Source of the DNA: Tissierellales bacterium
Lineage (GTDB): Bacteria > Bacillota > Clostridia > Tissierellales > JASKZW01
Direction of reading: 5' to 3'
Assembly (NCBI GenBank): GCA_030152145.1
Contig: JASLIL010000026.1
Coordinates: forward strand, 1-18,572
DNA: 18,572 bases
The notes below the pieces were generated by a model. The model worked only from the letters and a program-made list of their open reading frames with translations. It did not search any database and was not told the DNA's origin. The position numbers and the translations under genes are program-made. Shown here one piece after another: positions 1 through 6,826 of this stretch (positions are counted from its first letter, which is position 1; each line of letters starts with the position of its first letter).

Positions 1-1973
1 CTTTTTTTGGTTTAACGTTACTTATTTCTTCCCTTATTTTAGGGAGCCTGATTGTAGTTGAGTCAAGAGGTGCCATAGTCAATGAATCTGAGAAGGGTCT
101 GGAGTCATTGGCGGCAGAGTCAGGAAAATTTGTATTTGAGAAAATAACCCATACCCAGGATATACTAAAAAATATTTCAATAACTGATAATATTAGAAGT
201 ATGGATTTTGAGAGACAGCAAGGAGAGATTTTAAAAAGAGTGGAGAGTAAGACCTTTTTACCTAGTACGGGTATAAAAGACATGTCCATTACCTATAGGG
301 ATGGTACAACAAGACTTTCAAATGGAGAGACTATAAAATTAGATAAGTTTGATTATTTAGAGGAGGCCTTCAAGGGTAAAATAACCAGATCTAAGTTTTT
401 TTATGATAGGAGAACGAATGAGGTGATGATAGCCTATGCTGCTCCTATAGTTGTAGAAGATCAGGTTACGGCTTTATTGACGGCTATTTCTCCAGCATCA
501 TATTATAGGGATATGATTAAGGATGTTACTATAGGTGAGAGTGGCTATGCCTATTTGATAAATGAGGAGGGTACTCTTATTGCTCATAGAGATGGGGATA
601 TGAGCAGAAGAAATATCTTTGAAGATGAAAAGGAAGATCCATCTTTTAGTAAGCAAGCAAGATATATAGAAAAAGTTTTACAAGAAGATAGAGGAACTGG
701 AAGGTACAAGTATAAGGGAAAAAATTACTATTCAGGATTTGCCAAGGTTTCTGATACTGGATTACATGTTGTAGTTGCAGTTCATGCAGGAGAAGTTATA
801 GCACCTGTTTGGAAGCTTGTTAAAAATTCTATATTGATTTTAATCTTAATATCTATAGTGGCTATGATTATAACCTATTTTTCAGCTTCGATATATACAG
901 AACCTATTATAATGATAAAAGATGTGGTTGAGGAGGTTTCTAACTATAATCTGAATGTCAAGGTTGATAAAAAAATCTTGAGTAGGAAGGATGAAATAGG
1001 AGTTTTAGGACATTCGATAGAGAAGGTTTTAGAGAATTTAAATAGCTTGGTGTATAAGCTTAATGAGGTAATTGTGAAGGCCCACGGAACTTCTAGTGAG
1101 ATGGCCCAGATTACCGAGGAGTCAGTGGCTTCTATAAATGAGGTTACAAATGCCATAGAGGAAGTAGCTAATGCAACAGGGCAGCAGGCTATGGACACAG
1201 AGCAGGGACCTTTAAAGGCTTTTGAACTGGAAAGAGCTGTTATTTCAAATAAGAAGAGTATAGGTGAGATAAATAATTCCTCTTATTTAATCAGTGACTT
1301 GGTTGGTGATGGTTTAAAGGATATGAATGAGTTAATGGAAGGAACAGAGGAAACTAATAGGGCAACTTTTGATATAAAAAATGTAATTGATGCCACAAAG
1401 ATTAGCTCAGATAAGATTATTGAATCTAGCAAGGTAGTTAGGAATATTGCAGATCAGACCAATCTATTAGCTTTAAATGCAACTATAGAAGCAGCTAGAG
1501 CTGGAGATGCAGGAAGAGGTTTTGCTGTAGTAGCAGATGAGATTAGAAAGCTGGCTGAAGAGTCTAAGAATTCCTCAAATTATATAGAGGTTCTTATAAA
1601 AGACCTTCATGCTAATACTGTAAATGCTGTGGAAAGAGTAGATACAATAGCAGAAATAGTTCAGCAGCAAACTTTTAATGTTATTAGCAGTAAGGAGAAA
1701 TATGAAAATATTGAGAATAATATTAAAGGTAATAAGGATATATTAGAAAGTCTAAATCAATCATTCCAAGAAATTGAACTTATGAAAAATGAGATATTAA
1801 CAGTGCTAGAAAGTTTATCAGCCATATCAGAAGAGAACTCTGCAGCGACAGAGGAAGTAACAGCTTCTATGGAAGAACAGTCAGCATCTATGACAGAGAT
1901 ATCAAAAACCAGTGATATTTTAGCTGACTTATCTGATGAGCTACAAGATATAGTTAAAAAAATAAAAATATAG
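1..1973 (+). CDS. Methyl-accepting chemotaxis protein, 5' end outside the window
   Basis: Transmembrane chemoreceptor that senses an extracellular ligand and controls the CheA kinase. The frame is open to the left edge: the first complete codon is at 3, and the residues before position 108 form a hydrophobic first membrane helix. The TTG at 108 is therefore internal and not the start. An extracytoplasmic Cache-like sensor domain (about 100-800, with the typical GESGYAYLINEEGTLIAH stretch) is followed by a second membrane helix (about 811-890), a HAMP linker (about 890-1060) and a cytoplasmic coiled-coil signalling domain. The signalling tip is clear at about 1449-1575 (NLLALNATIEAARAG, GRGFAVVADEIRKLAEE). 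A glutamate/serine-rich adaptation region lies near the C terminus (EENSAATEEV). There is no C-terminal CheR-docking pentapeptide. The ligand cannot be deduced. It is transcribed alone, with a hairpin 28 bases after the stop. Confidence 0.95.
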   Translation, partial: FFGLTLLISSLILGSLIVVESRGAIVNESEKGLESLAAESGKFVFEKITHTQDILKNISITDNIRSMDFERQQGEILKRVESKTFLPSTGIKDMSITYRDGTTRLSNGETIKLDKFDYLEEAFKGKITRSKFFYDRRTNEVMIAYAAPIVVEDQVTALLTAISPASYYRDMIKDVTIGESGYAYLINEEGTLIAHRDGDMSRRNIFEDEKEDPSFSKQARYIEKVLQEDRGTGRYKYKGKNYYSGFAKVSDTGLHVVVAVHAGEVIAPVWKLVKNSILILILISIVAMIITYFSASIYTEPIIMIKDVVEEVSNYNLNVKVDKKILSRKDEIGVLGHSIEKVLENLNSLVYKLNEVIVKAHGTSSEMAQITEESVASINEVTNAIEEVANATGQQAMDTEQGPLKAFELERAVISNKKSIGEINNSSYLISDLVGDGLKDMNELMEGTEETNRATFDIKNVIDATKISSDKIIESSKVVRNIADQTNLLALNATIEAARAGDAGRGFAVVADEIRKLAEESKNSSNYIEVLIKDLHANTVNAVERVDTIAEIVQQQTFNVISSKEKYENIENNIKGNKDILESLNQSFQEIELMKNEILTVLESLSAISEENSAATEEVTASMEEQSASMTEISKTSDILADLSDELQDIVKKIKI

Positions 1974-2001
1974 TTAAGTGTAAAAATGGTAGCTTTACAA
2001 C

Positions 2002-2042
2002 TAAAAGAACCAGGCTCTAGAATATGGGGTCTGGTTCTTTTA
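2002..2042 (+). terminator. Rho-independent terminator after the chemoreceptor gene
   Basis: A perfect 12-bp inverted repeat, TAAAAGAACCAG (2002-2013) and CTGGTTCTTTTA (2031-2042), encloses a 17-base loop. The right arm ends in a short T-rich stretch. It lies 28 bases after the stop codon. Confidence 0.8.
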
Positions 2043-2129
2043 TTTTCTGGTATAGTTAGATTTTTGTAGTAAGATTGTATTTACTGTTTTTTGCAAACTG
2101 GACTGTATTGGTAAGTTTTCTATATAATA

Positions 2130-2138
2130 TGCTATAAT
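2130..2138 (+). promoter_or_regulatory. Extended -10 promoter for the exonuclease gene
   Basis: TGCTATAAT, an extended -10 element (TGn plus a perfect TATAAT), lies 43 bases before the xth start. No good -35 is seen at 16-18 bases; TTGGTA at 2108 is 19 bases away. A second TATAAT sits at 2123-2128. The start codon is preceded by TTAGGAGG. Confidence 0.55.
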
Positions 2139-2181
2139 AAAGTTAAAAGTGTTAGTAGAATAAATCATTAGGAGGAATATA

Positions 2182-3009
2182 ATGAAGTTTATTTCATGGA
2201 ATATTGATTCATTAAATGCAGCCCTAACTGCAGATTCAAATCGCGCTATAATGTCTAGGGATGTTCTTAAGACTATTATAGAGGAGGATGCAGATGTTAT
2301 AGCTATACAGGAGACCAAGCTTAGGAGTACTGGTCCTACTAAAAAGCATCTGGAGATTTTAGGGGAGATGTTTCCAGATTATGATTTGACTTGGAATAGT
2401 TCTGTGGAACCTGCTAGAAAGGGTTATGCAGGTACTATGTTTTTATATAAGAAGTTTTTAGAGCCGGAGATTAGTTTTCCAAAGATAGGTGCTCCTTGTA
2501 CTATGGATTTGGAGGGTAGGATTATTAGCTTGGAGTTTGAGGAATTTTTCCTAACTCAGGTTTATACACCTAATGCTGGTGATGGCTTAAGCCGCTTGGA
2601 GGATAGGCAGCTTTGGGATGAGAAGTATGCTGACTACTTGGAGTCCTTGGACAAGCTAAAGCCTGTTCTTGCTACAGGGGATTATAATGTTGCCCATAGG
2701 GAGATAGATCTGGCTAATCCTTCTGGAAATAGGAATTCTGCTGGATTTACAGATGAGGAGCGTCAGGGCTTTACTAATCTTTTGGCTAGGGGATTTATTG
2801 ATAGTTTCCGCCATGTTCATGGGGATATAGAAGGAGTTTACACTTGGTGGGCACAAAGGGCTAAGACCAGCAAGATTAATAATTCTGGCTGGAGGATTGA
2901 CTATTGGTTGGTAAGTGACAGATGGAAGGATAAAATTCTAAGATCAGAAATGGTTGATTCAGGGCCAAGACAGGATCACGCTCCTATACTTTTAGAAATG
3001 GATATATAA
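2182..3009 (+). CDS. xth: Exodeoxyribonuclease III (AP endonuclease)
   Basis: DNA-repair nuclease of the exonuclease III/ExoA family that cuts beside abasic sites and trims 3' ends; cytoplasmic, metal dependent. At 275 residues it has the normal family length. Family motifs appear in order: FISWNIDSLNA at the N terminus (metal-binding Asn), IQETKL (catalytic Glu near residue 43), TGDYNVAHREIDLANP (catalytic Asp/Asn), GWRIDYWLVSD, and a C-terminal DHAPI with the catalytic Asp-His pair. That last motif reads QDHAP where many homologues have SDH. The start is supported by TTAGGAGG seven bases upstream. It is a single-gene unit with its own promoter and terminator, and nothing suggests a link to its neighbours. 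Confidence 0.95.
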   Translation: MKFISWNIDSLNAALTADSNRAIMSRDVLKTIIEEDADVIAIQETKLRSTGPTKKHLEILGEMFPDYDLTWNSSVEPARKGYAGTMFLYKKFLEPEISFPKIGAPCTMDLEGRIISLEFEEFFLTQVYTPNAGDGLSRLEDRQLWDEKYADYLESLDKLKPVLATGDYNVAHREIDLANPSGNRNSAGFTDEERQGFTNLLARGFIDSFRHVHGDIEGVYTWWAQRAKTSKINNSGWRIDYWLVSDRWKDKILRSEMVDSGPRQDHAPILLEMDI

Positions 3010-3011
3010 GT

Positions 3012-3040
3012 AAAAAAGCTGTTCTTAGAACAGCTTTTTT
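3012..3040 (+). terminator. Rho-independent terminator after xth
   Basis: A perfect dyad, AAAAAAGCTGTTCT and AGAACAGCTTTTTT around a single T, lies two bases after the xth stop. The A-rich left arm also makes it a possible terminator for minus-strand transcripts coming from the YsnF-like gene. Confidence 0.9.
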
Positions 3041-3405
3041 TAATATACCAATCTAGTTTATTTAGTATTCTTTCCCCTGTAATTGTCATTTTCCTTTCTA
3101 TCATTATCTTTATTTGTGTCCTTGGAACTTGCTTGTCCCCCCATTTTTCCTATTGTTGTCATTGTTGTCCCTATCTTGCCTTCTGTCATCTTGCCTTCTG
3201 TCATCTTGCTTTCTGTCATCTTCTCTTCTGTCATCCTGCCTCTTATCCCTATCTTGTCTTTTGTCATCATTCTTTTTAGCTATTTAGATAACCCCCTTAA
3301 GACTTATAGTAATTTGCTTGTAGTTACTATTTACCCAGCTAAGAAGGTTTAAACCAATAAATTAAAACAAACTGTTTAATAAATTGGGTTAGATACTCAG
3401 AAAAC
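3041..3405. other. Non-coding or decayed stretch between convergent genes
   Basis: About 365 bases lie between the xth terminator and the end of the minus-strand stress gene. I find no gene with a credible start and ribosome site here. The stretch contains a 15-bp tandem repeat tract (3175-3267). On the minus strand, one frame through the repeat gives an Arg/Gln/Asp-rich peptide (units reading DDRRQ) that ends in a short Gly/Lys tail. It has no ATG, and a stop lies just upstream of it. A second minus-strand frame gives a 70-residue Lys/Met/Thr/Glu peptide whose ATG at 3270 has no ribosome site at normal spacing. A decayed tail of a charged, disordered protein is possible. Confidence 0.5.
3175..3267. 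repeat. 15-bp tandem repeat tract, about five units
   Basis: Units of CTTGCCTTCTGTCAT begin at 3175 and 3190 and are exact. Variants begin at 3205 and 3220. An 18-base degenerate insert (3235-3252) is followed by another variant unit at 3253. The unit length is a multiple of three and the unit has no stop in two minus-strand frames, so the tract looks like pentapeptide-coding sequence rather than spacer DNA. One minus-strand frame reads as repeated Asp-Asp-Arg-Arg-Gln. Confidence 0.85.
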
Positions 3406-4176
3406 TTAGTTTTTATCATTATTTAGGAGATTTTTATTTTCTCCATCTTCATCTATTTCAACTTTTTCTGTTTTTAAGTCTTCTACAAAGCTCTCAGTAT
3501 CTTTAACTTTTCTTTTACTTATTAGGATTTCATCATCGACTATGGTGTCTTTAGTGATTCTAGCACGTTCTTCCATAATTGGTATGTGGATTTCATCTCT
3601 TTCTGCAAAGGTTGAATCTTGGATGTGTTCTTGGGTAGGTTTATTTACTGGTTTTCTTTCTATTACAATTTCTTCTCTTTCTATTGGGACTTCTATTTCT
3701 TGGGTGTCTGTTTCAACTACTTTCTTTATGGTTACTTCTCCCGCTTGAAACTTATCCTTATCTACTTTTAATTTTTCTTTTCTCAGTTGAATACTTTCTA
3801 GATTTTCTTCATCTACAGCTTCATTTTCAAAATTTAGATTTTTTATTGGTTATTGGTAGGCAGGATCATCAACTAATACAACTATTTCGCCTCGATTTAG
3901 ATTTGTTTGGTAGCTTTCTAGCAGGTTTCGATCTTCTTCAGGTAAGTCACTATCCCAGTATTCTTCATGGTAAGTGTCAAAGGTAAAGGCATCTTTTATT
4001 TTCTCCCATAGACTTCTGTCATCTTCGGTGTATCCTTCGTAGTTAGTTCCACCATCTCTCCAATGGTCATGGGAAACTACCTTTATTTGATCTCTAGAGT
4101 ATCCTTGTTCTATTAAAATTTCCACAGCCTGTCTAGCTTTACCAGAGTTTTCATATATACCATATACTCTTTTCAT
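3406..4176 (-). pseudogene. YsnF-like general stress protein split by an in-frame TAA
   Basis: The minus strand opens with ATG at 4176 after AGGAGGGG and encodes 108 residues of a general-stress-protein 17M-like domain (MKRVYGIYENSGKARQAV, then GYSRDQIKVVSH). A TAA at 3852-3850 follows. The same frame then continues without another stop for about 147 residues to the TAA at 3408-3406. That second part is a DUF2382-type domain: LRKEKLKV, then GEV with EVPIEREEIVIERKPV, then DEIHIPIMEERA. In the YsnF family these two domains form one protein, so the TAA looks like a recent nonsense change (a CAA-to-TAA change is possible) or a sequence error. No start codon with a ribosome site follows the stop, so the second domain is probably untranslated. 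The biochemical role of the family is unknown; it is linked to stress responses. Confidence 0.85.
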
Positions 4177-4221
4177 AATACCCCTCCTAGATATTTTATA
4201 GAAATTATCTTGTAAGTTACT

Positions 4222-4246
4222 CTTACCCTTTTATATAAAATAAACC
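4222..4246 (-). promoter_or_regulatory. Possible SigB-type promoter for the stress gene
   Basis: Read on the minus strand, GGTTT (4246-4242), 13 bases, then GGGTAAG (4228-4222) resembles the SigB pattern of clostridia (WGWTT, 13-17 bases, GGGTAWA). It lies about 45 bases before the start at 4176. No SigA -35/-10 pair at good spacing was found for this gene. This is a single weak match, supported mainly by the gene being a stress-protein homologue. Confidence 0.35.
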
Positions 4247-4284
4247 CAACAAATAAATTAAAACATAAGACTTATGGTTAAATA

Positions 4285-4293
4285 TGCTATTAT
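4285..4293 (+). promoter_or_regulatory. Extended -10 promoter for the small membrane protein gene
   Basis: TGCTATTAT is an extended -10 element 29 bases before the start at 4323. It matches the TGnTATAAT elements before xth, the TetR gene and the 168-residue gene. No clear -35 is present. Confidence 0.45.
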
Positions 4294-4322
4294 AAACATA
4301 TATTTAATAAGGAGGTTTTGAG

Positions 4323-4808
4323 ATGGATAAGAAGTATGATAGGATATTTTTTCCCTTGGCTAGCCTAAGTTTTATAGTTGGATTATTTCTTAAATTTAGG
4401 GTTTATAGGGGCTTGGGTAGCAAATTTTTTATAACTATGTTGGGAGTTGTATTTATGAATAGTCTTCTGGCATTTTTTATGAAGAAGCCTATATACAATA
4501 GGAAGAATTTTATAATGCTGACAGGCTTTCTGGGGATTTTTCTAGCAGGCCAGATTTATAGTATGCCTAGGTTAAGCTATAGGCAGGCAGAGGCCTTGGT
4601 TCAAGACTATGGTAAAGGGACTAGATTAGAGTCTCCTTTTGATACTTCCCTTATAAATGATGGCAAGGATTTTCCAGAAGCCTATCTTTTTAAGTTTAGG
4701 ATGGATGGGGAGGAAGAGTATATTTTAGTTGATGCCAAGAGTGGTGAGATTGTAAGGGAGAAGGTTGGAGATAGCTACATAGATAAGGCCATAGAGCTTA
4801 AAAACTAG
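4323..4808 (+). CDS. Small three-helix membrane protein with PepSY-like C-terminal domain
   Basis: 161 residues, function not recognised. Three hydrophobic segments (about residues 8-26, 33-54 and 63-83) anchor it in the membrane. The remaining ~75 residues resemble a PepSY domain: an AEALVQDYGKG helix, then a strand ending EEYILVDAKSGEIV. PepSY domains occur in secreted protease inhibitors and membrane-associated proteins of Gram-positive bacteria. The start is well supported by AATAAGGAGG. The resemblance is by eye only, and I infer no specific role. It is followed closely by the GNAT reading frame (start 29 bases after this stop), which may share its transcript. Confidence 0.75.
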   Translation: MDKKYDRIFFPLASLSFIVGLFLKFRVYRGLGSKFFITMLGVVFMNSLLAFFMKKPIYNRKNFIMLTGFLGIFLAGQIYSMPRLSYRQAEALVQDYGKGTRLESPFDTSLINDGKDFPEAYLFKFRMDGEEEYILVDAKSGEIVREKVGDSYIDKAIELKN

Positions 4809-4837
4809 GCTGATTTTTATATATTGAGGAGGATTAG

Positions 4838-5257
4838 ATGAGTTTAATTTTCAAGAGAACTTGGGAGATGGACTTGGAACTTTCTCTAGAGGACCTTGGC
4901 TGACTGTCTTCTAGGTCTAGGATGAAGGGAGCTTTAAGGGAAGAGGGGGTTTTTCCCTACCATGTATATAAAAGTGGCAGTCTTCTTGGATTTATTATGA
5001 TTAGGTCCTATAGGGATGGTTATTTTTTATGGAACTATGCCATAGATAGAAAATTTCAGGGCAGAGGATATGGGGCTGAGATTTTAAGGGAGTTTATCTA
5101 TAGGCTTAGGGAGAAGGAGAATCTAGGCTTTATAAGTACTACTTATAGCTTTGGCAACATAAGGGCTAAAAGGCTTTATGAGTCCCTGGGCTTTATAGAG
5201 ACTGATATAGTAGATGAGGAAGGAATTCACGAGGTAAATATGATCTTGAAATTTTAG
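4838..5257 (+). pseudogene. GNAT-family N-acetyltransferase with in-frame TGA at codon 22
   Basis: A strong ribosome site (TTGAGGAGG) precedes ATG 4838. Twenty-one codons follow (MSLIFKRTWEMDLELSLEDLG), then a TGA at 4901-4903, and the same frame continues open to 5257. The rest is a GNAT acetyltransferase: PYHVYKSGSLLGFIM (core strands), the acetyl-CoA pyrophosphate loop QGRGYG, and the C-terminal RAKRLYESLGFIE helix-strand. These enzymes move an acetyl group from acetyl-CoA to an amine; the substrate is unknown. With codon 22 read through, the protein is about 139 residues, near normal for this group. ATG 4922 would give 111 residues lacking the first strand and helix, and has no proper ribosome site. 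The TGA could be a recent nonsense mutation (TGG to TGA is the simplest), a sequence error or, less likely, a recoded codon. Confidence 0.75.
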
Positions 5258-5282
5258 GGAGGAGCTGTCCTCTCTTTTTTTG
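5257..5282 (+). terminator. Rho-independent terminator after the GNAT gene
   Basis: A short GC-rich hairpin, GGGAGGA and TCCTCTC around GCTG (one G-T pair), is followed by a T run. It begins at the stop codon. Confidence 0.7.
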
Positions 5283-5348
5283 TCTTTGGGGTATTTTTTC
5301 TATTAATTTTAATTCCAGAGTTATATAATACTTATGGAGGTGACTTAT

Positions 5349-6671
5349 TTGAATAAAAAATTGTCGAAATTAGAAATTTTAGCTCTAGGGGGAGGACTGT
5401 TCTCCATGCACTTTGGAGCTTCTAGTATGATCTGGCCCATGACCTGGGGTAAGGAAAGTGCTAGCTCAGTTGTTTGGGCCTTTCTTGGTGCCTATATTAC
5501 AGCTGTTTTCATACCGCTTTTAGGCTACTTTGCCCTGTCAAAAGGTGGATCATTTCTTGAAATGTCAGAGAGGGTTTCTAAAAACTTTGCAGCTGTATTT
5601 TGCAATATTACTATCTTGGTTTTAGGCCCACTTTTCGTTATACCTAGGATGAGTGCAGCGGCCTTTAGTGCTTTTTTACAGATTACAGGCTTTGAGCCTA
5701 GCAGCCTCCTTCCAGTGGCTATCTTTTCCCTTTTCTATTATCTTCTTGTATTTTGGTTTGTTTCCAGCAAGGATAATATTATGGATAAGATAAGTAGGCT
5801 GCTTTTACCAGTTCTCTTGCTGGTGGTTACTGGAGTAGTTACTAAGGGTTTGATAAGGCCAATTTCAAGTCAGGGAAGCAAGCTTTACTCCCAGCCAGCC
5901 TTTATATATGGCTTGTTGGAGGGATACTCAACAGTGGAGTTGCCCACAGCTCTTCTTTTGGGAGGGGTTATTGTTAGCAGCCTGAAGTTTAAGGGCTTGG
6001 AGGGGGAAAATCTAAGTAAGACCCTGGTTAAGGTAGGTATTATAGGTACTAGTTTTCTCTCACTATCCCACTTTTTACATATGTATATAGGTTCCAATAC
6101 CCTAGGCTTTTTTGAGGGCCTAAAGTACTCCCAGCTTTATGCAGCAGTGGTAGTAGAACTTTGGGGTGTTTTAGGTGGAATTATATTTAATGTGGGCCTG
6201 CTTTTTGCTGCCCTAAGTTGTGCTGTAGGACTGTCATCAGCTACGGCTCATTTTTACAATGAATATAGCAGGGGAAGTTTTAGCTATAAAAAGGCCAGTA
6301 TATTTGTAGTAGTCTTAAGTGCTATAGTTAGCGTTTTAGGCTTGGATACTATAGTAAAATTAACCAGCCCACTTCTAAAACTAATCTACCCTCCAGCCAT
6401 AGTTATAACTATTTGCCATGCTTTTATAGGTAATTTAAGGGAAGAGGAGGACAAGCTTAGGGGGATGAAATGGGCCTCCTATGGAGCTATAGGTTTAGGT
6501 GCCCTAGAGGGAATATTAGAGTATATGGAGCTCTTTAGCCTGGAAACTGGAATTTTAGGAAGATTTATGTCAAGGCTTATTTTGGCAGATATGGGCCTGG
6601 CTTGGATACCCTTTAGTTTAGTGGCTTTTATTATTGGAAAAAATTTAAAGTATAGATGTAAAAAAGTTTAA
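5349..6671 (+). CDS. brnQ: Branched-chain amino acid carrier, BrnQ/LIVCS family
   Basis: Cation-coupled inner-membrane carrier for branched-chain or related amino acids. About 440 residues with roughly twelve hydrophobic segments, the usual family size. Family marks include the N-terminal ALGGGLFSMHFGASSMIWPM stretch (where BrnQ proteins have GLMLFALFFGAGNLIFPP), the GPLFVIPRMSAAAF segment and a conserved glycine-rich third helix. The first motif is noticeably diverged from classic BrnQ, so the substrate may differ. I place the start at TTG 5349, because GGAGGTGA (5336-5343) sits five bases before it; the in-frame ATG at 5334 lies upstream of this site and has no ribosome site. A TATAAT at 5324-5329 may be the -10. 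It lies just before the Stickland locus, so amino-acid uptake for fermentation is a reasonable inference. Confidence 0.85.
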   Translation: MNKKLSKLEILALGGGLFSMHFGASSMIWPMTWGKESASSVVWAFLGAYITAVFIPLLGYFALSKGGSFLEMSERVSKNFAAVFCNITILVLGPLFVIPRMSAAAFSAFLQITGFEPSSLLPVAIFSLFYYLLVFWFVSSKDNIMDKISRLLLPVLLLVVTGVVTKGLIRPISSQGSKLYSQPAFIYGLLEGYSTVELPTALLLGGVIVSSLKFKGLEGENLSKTLVKVGIIGTSFLSLSHFLHMYIGSNTLGFFEGLKYSQLYAAVVVELWGVLGGIIFNVGLLFAALSCAVGLSSATAHFYNEYSRGSFSYKKASIFVVVLSAIVSVLGLDTIVKLTSPLLKLIYPPAIVITICHAFIGNLREEEDKLRGMKWASYGAIGLGALEGILEYMELFSLETGILGRFMSRLILADMGLAWIPFSLVAFIIGKNLKYRCKKV

Positions 6672-6691
6672 GGCCCTAGGGGCCTTTTTTT
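6670..6691 (+). terminator. Rho-independent terminator after the BrnQ-type gene
   Basis: AAGGCCC and GGGCCTT form a 7-bp GC-rich stem around TAG, and the second arm runs into seven Ts. It overlaps the stop codon. Confidence 0.85.
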
Positions 6692-6799
6692 ACTATAGTC
6701 TAATATTATAGGAGTAGTTCTTCTATGAAATTAACTTATAAATTCAAAACTAGGTTTTTTTTGCTGTAAAATTAGAGTAGGACTAGTTAAGGAGGTATT

Positions 6800-6811
6800 A
6801 TGGGCTTCTAG
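6800..6811 (+). other. Three-codon mini-ORF in the prdR leader
   Basis: TTAAGGAGG (6787-6795 region) is a strong ribosome site ahead of ATG GGC TTC TAG. The mini-ORF ends 15 bases before the prdR start and is in the same frame, so TAG separates it from prdR. The prdR ribosome site (GGAAGGAGG) begins right after the stop. It could be a translated leader coupled to prdR or a former upstream start lost to a stop. There is no experimental support. Confidence 0.35.
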
Positions 6812-6826
6812 GGAAGGAGGATAATA

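Noticed and set aside
108..110. TTG at 108 as the start of the chemoreceptor
   Set aside because: The frame stays open to the window edge and the upstream codons form the expected first membrane helix.
3175..3267. Short CRISPR-like array
   Set aside because: The 15-bp units are directly adjacent with no spacers, and no cas gene is nearby.
3058..3270. 70-residue minus-strand ORF of Lys-Met-Thr-Glu repeats
   Set aside because: Its ATG has no ribosome site at normal spacing. Another frame gives an equally or more protein-like repeat, so I list the tract as a repeat only.
3083..3352. Hydrophobic 89-residue plus-strand ORF across the repeat tract
   Set aside because: It has no ribosome site and its Pro/Ser/Val-rich sequence is simply the complement of the purine-rich repeat.
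3352..3391. Imperfect AT-rich inverted repeat as terminator of the minus-strand stress gene
   Set aside because: Pairing needs bulges and no T run follows on the minus strand. The xth hairpin may serve both directions instead.
4901..4903. Selenocysteine at the GNAT TGA
   Set aside because: No recognisable bacterial SECIS hairpin follows, GNAT enzymes are not known selenoproteins, and the proline reductase proteins here, PrdB and PrdC, use cysteine. I keep it only as one option in the finding.
5334..5336. ATG 5334 as the start of the BrnQ-type gene
   Set aside because: It has no ribosome site of its own, while GGAGGTGA lies just after it and at correct spacing for TTG 5349.
5258..5348. T-box or amino-acid riboswitch before the BrnQ-type gene
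   Set aside because: The space between the terminator and the start is too short, and a TATAAT lies only about 20 bases before the start.
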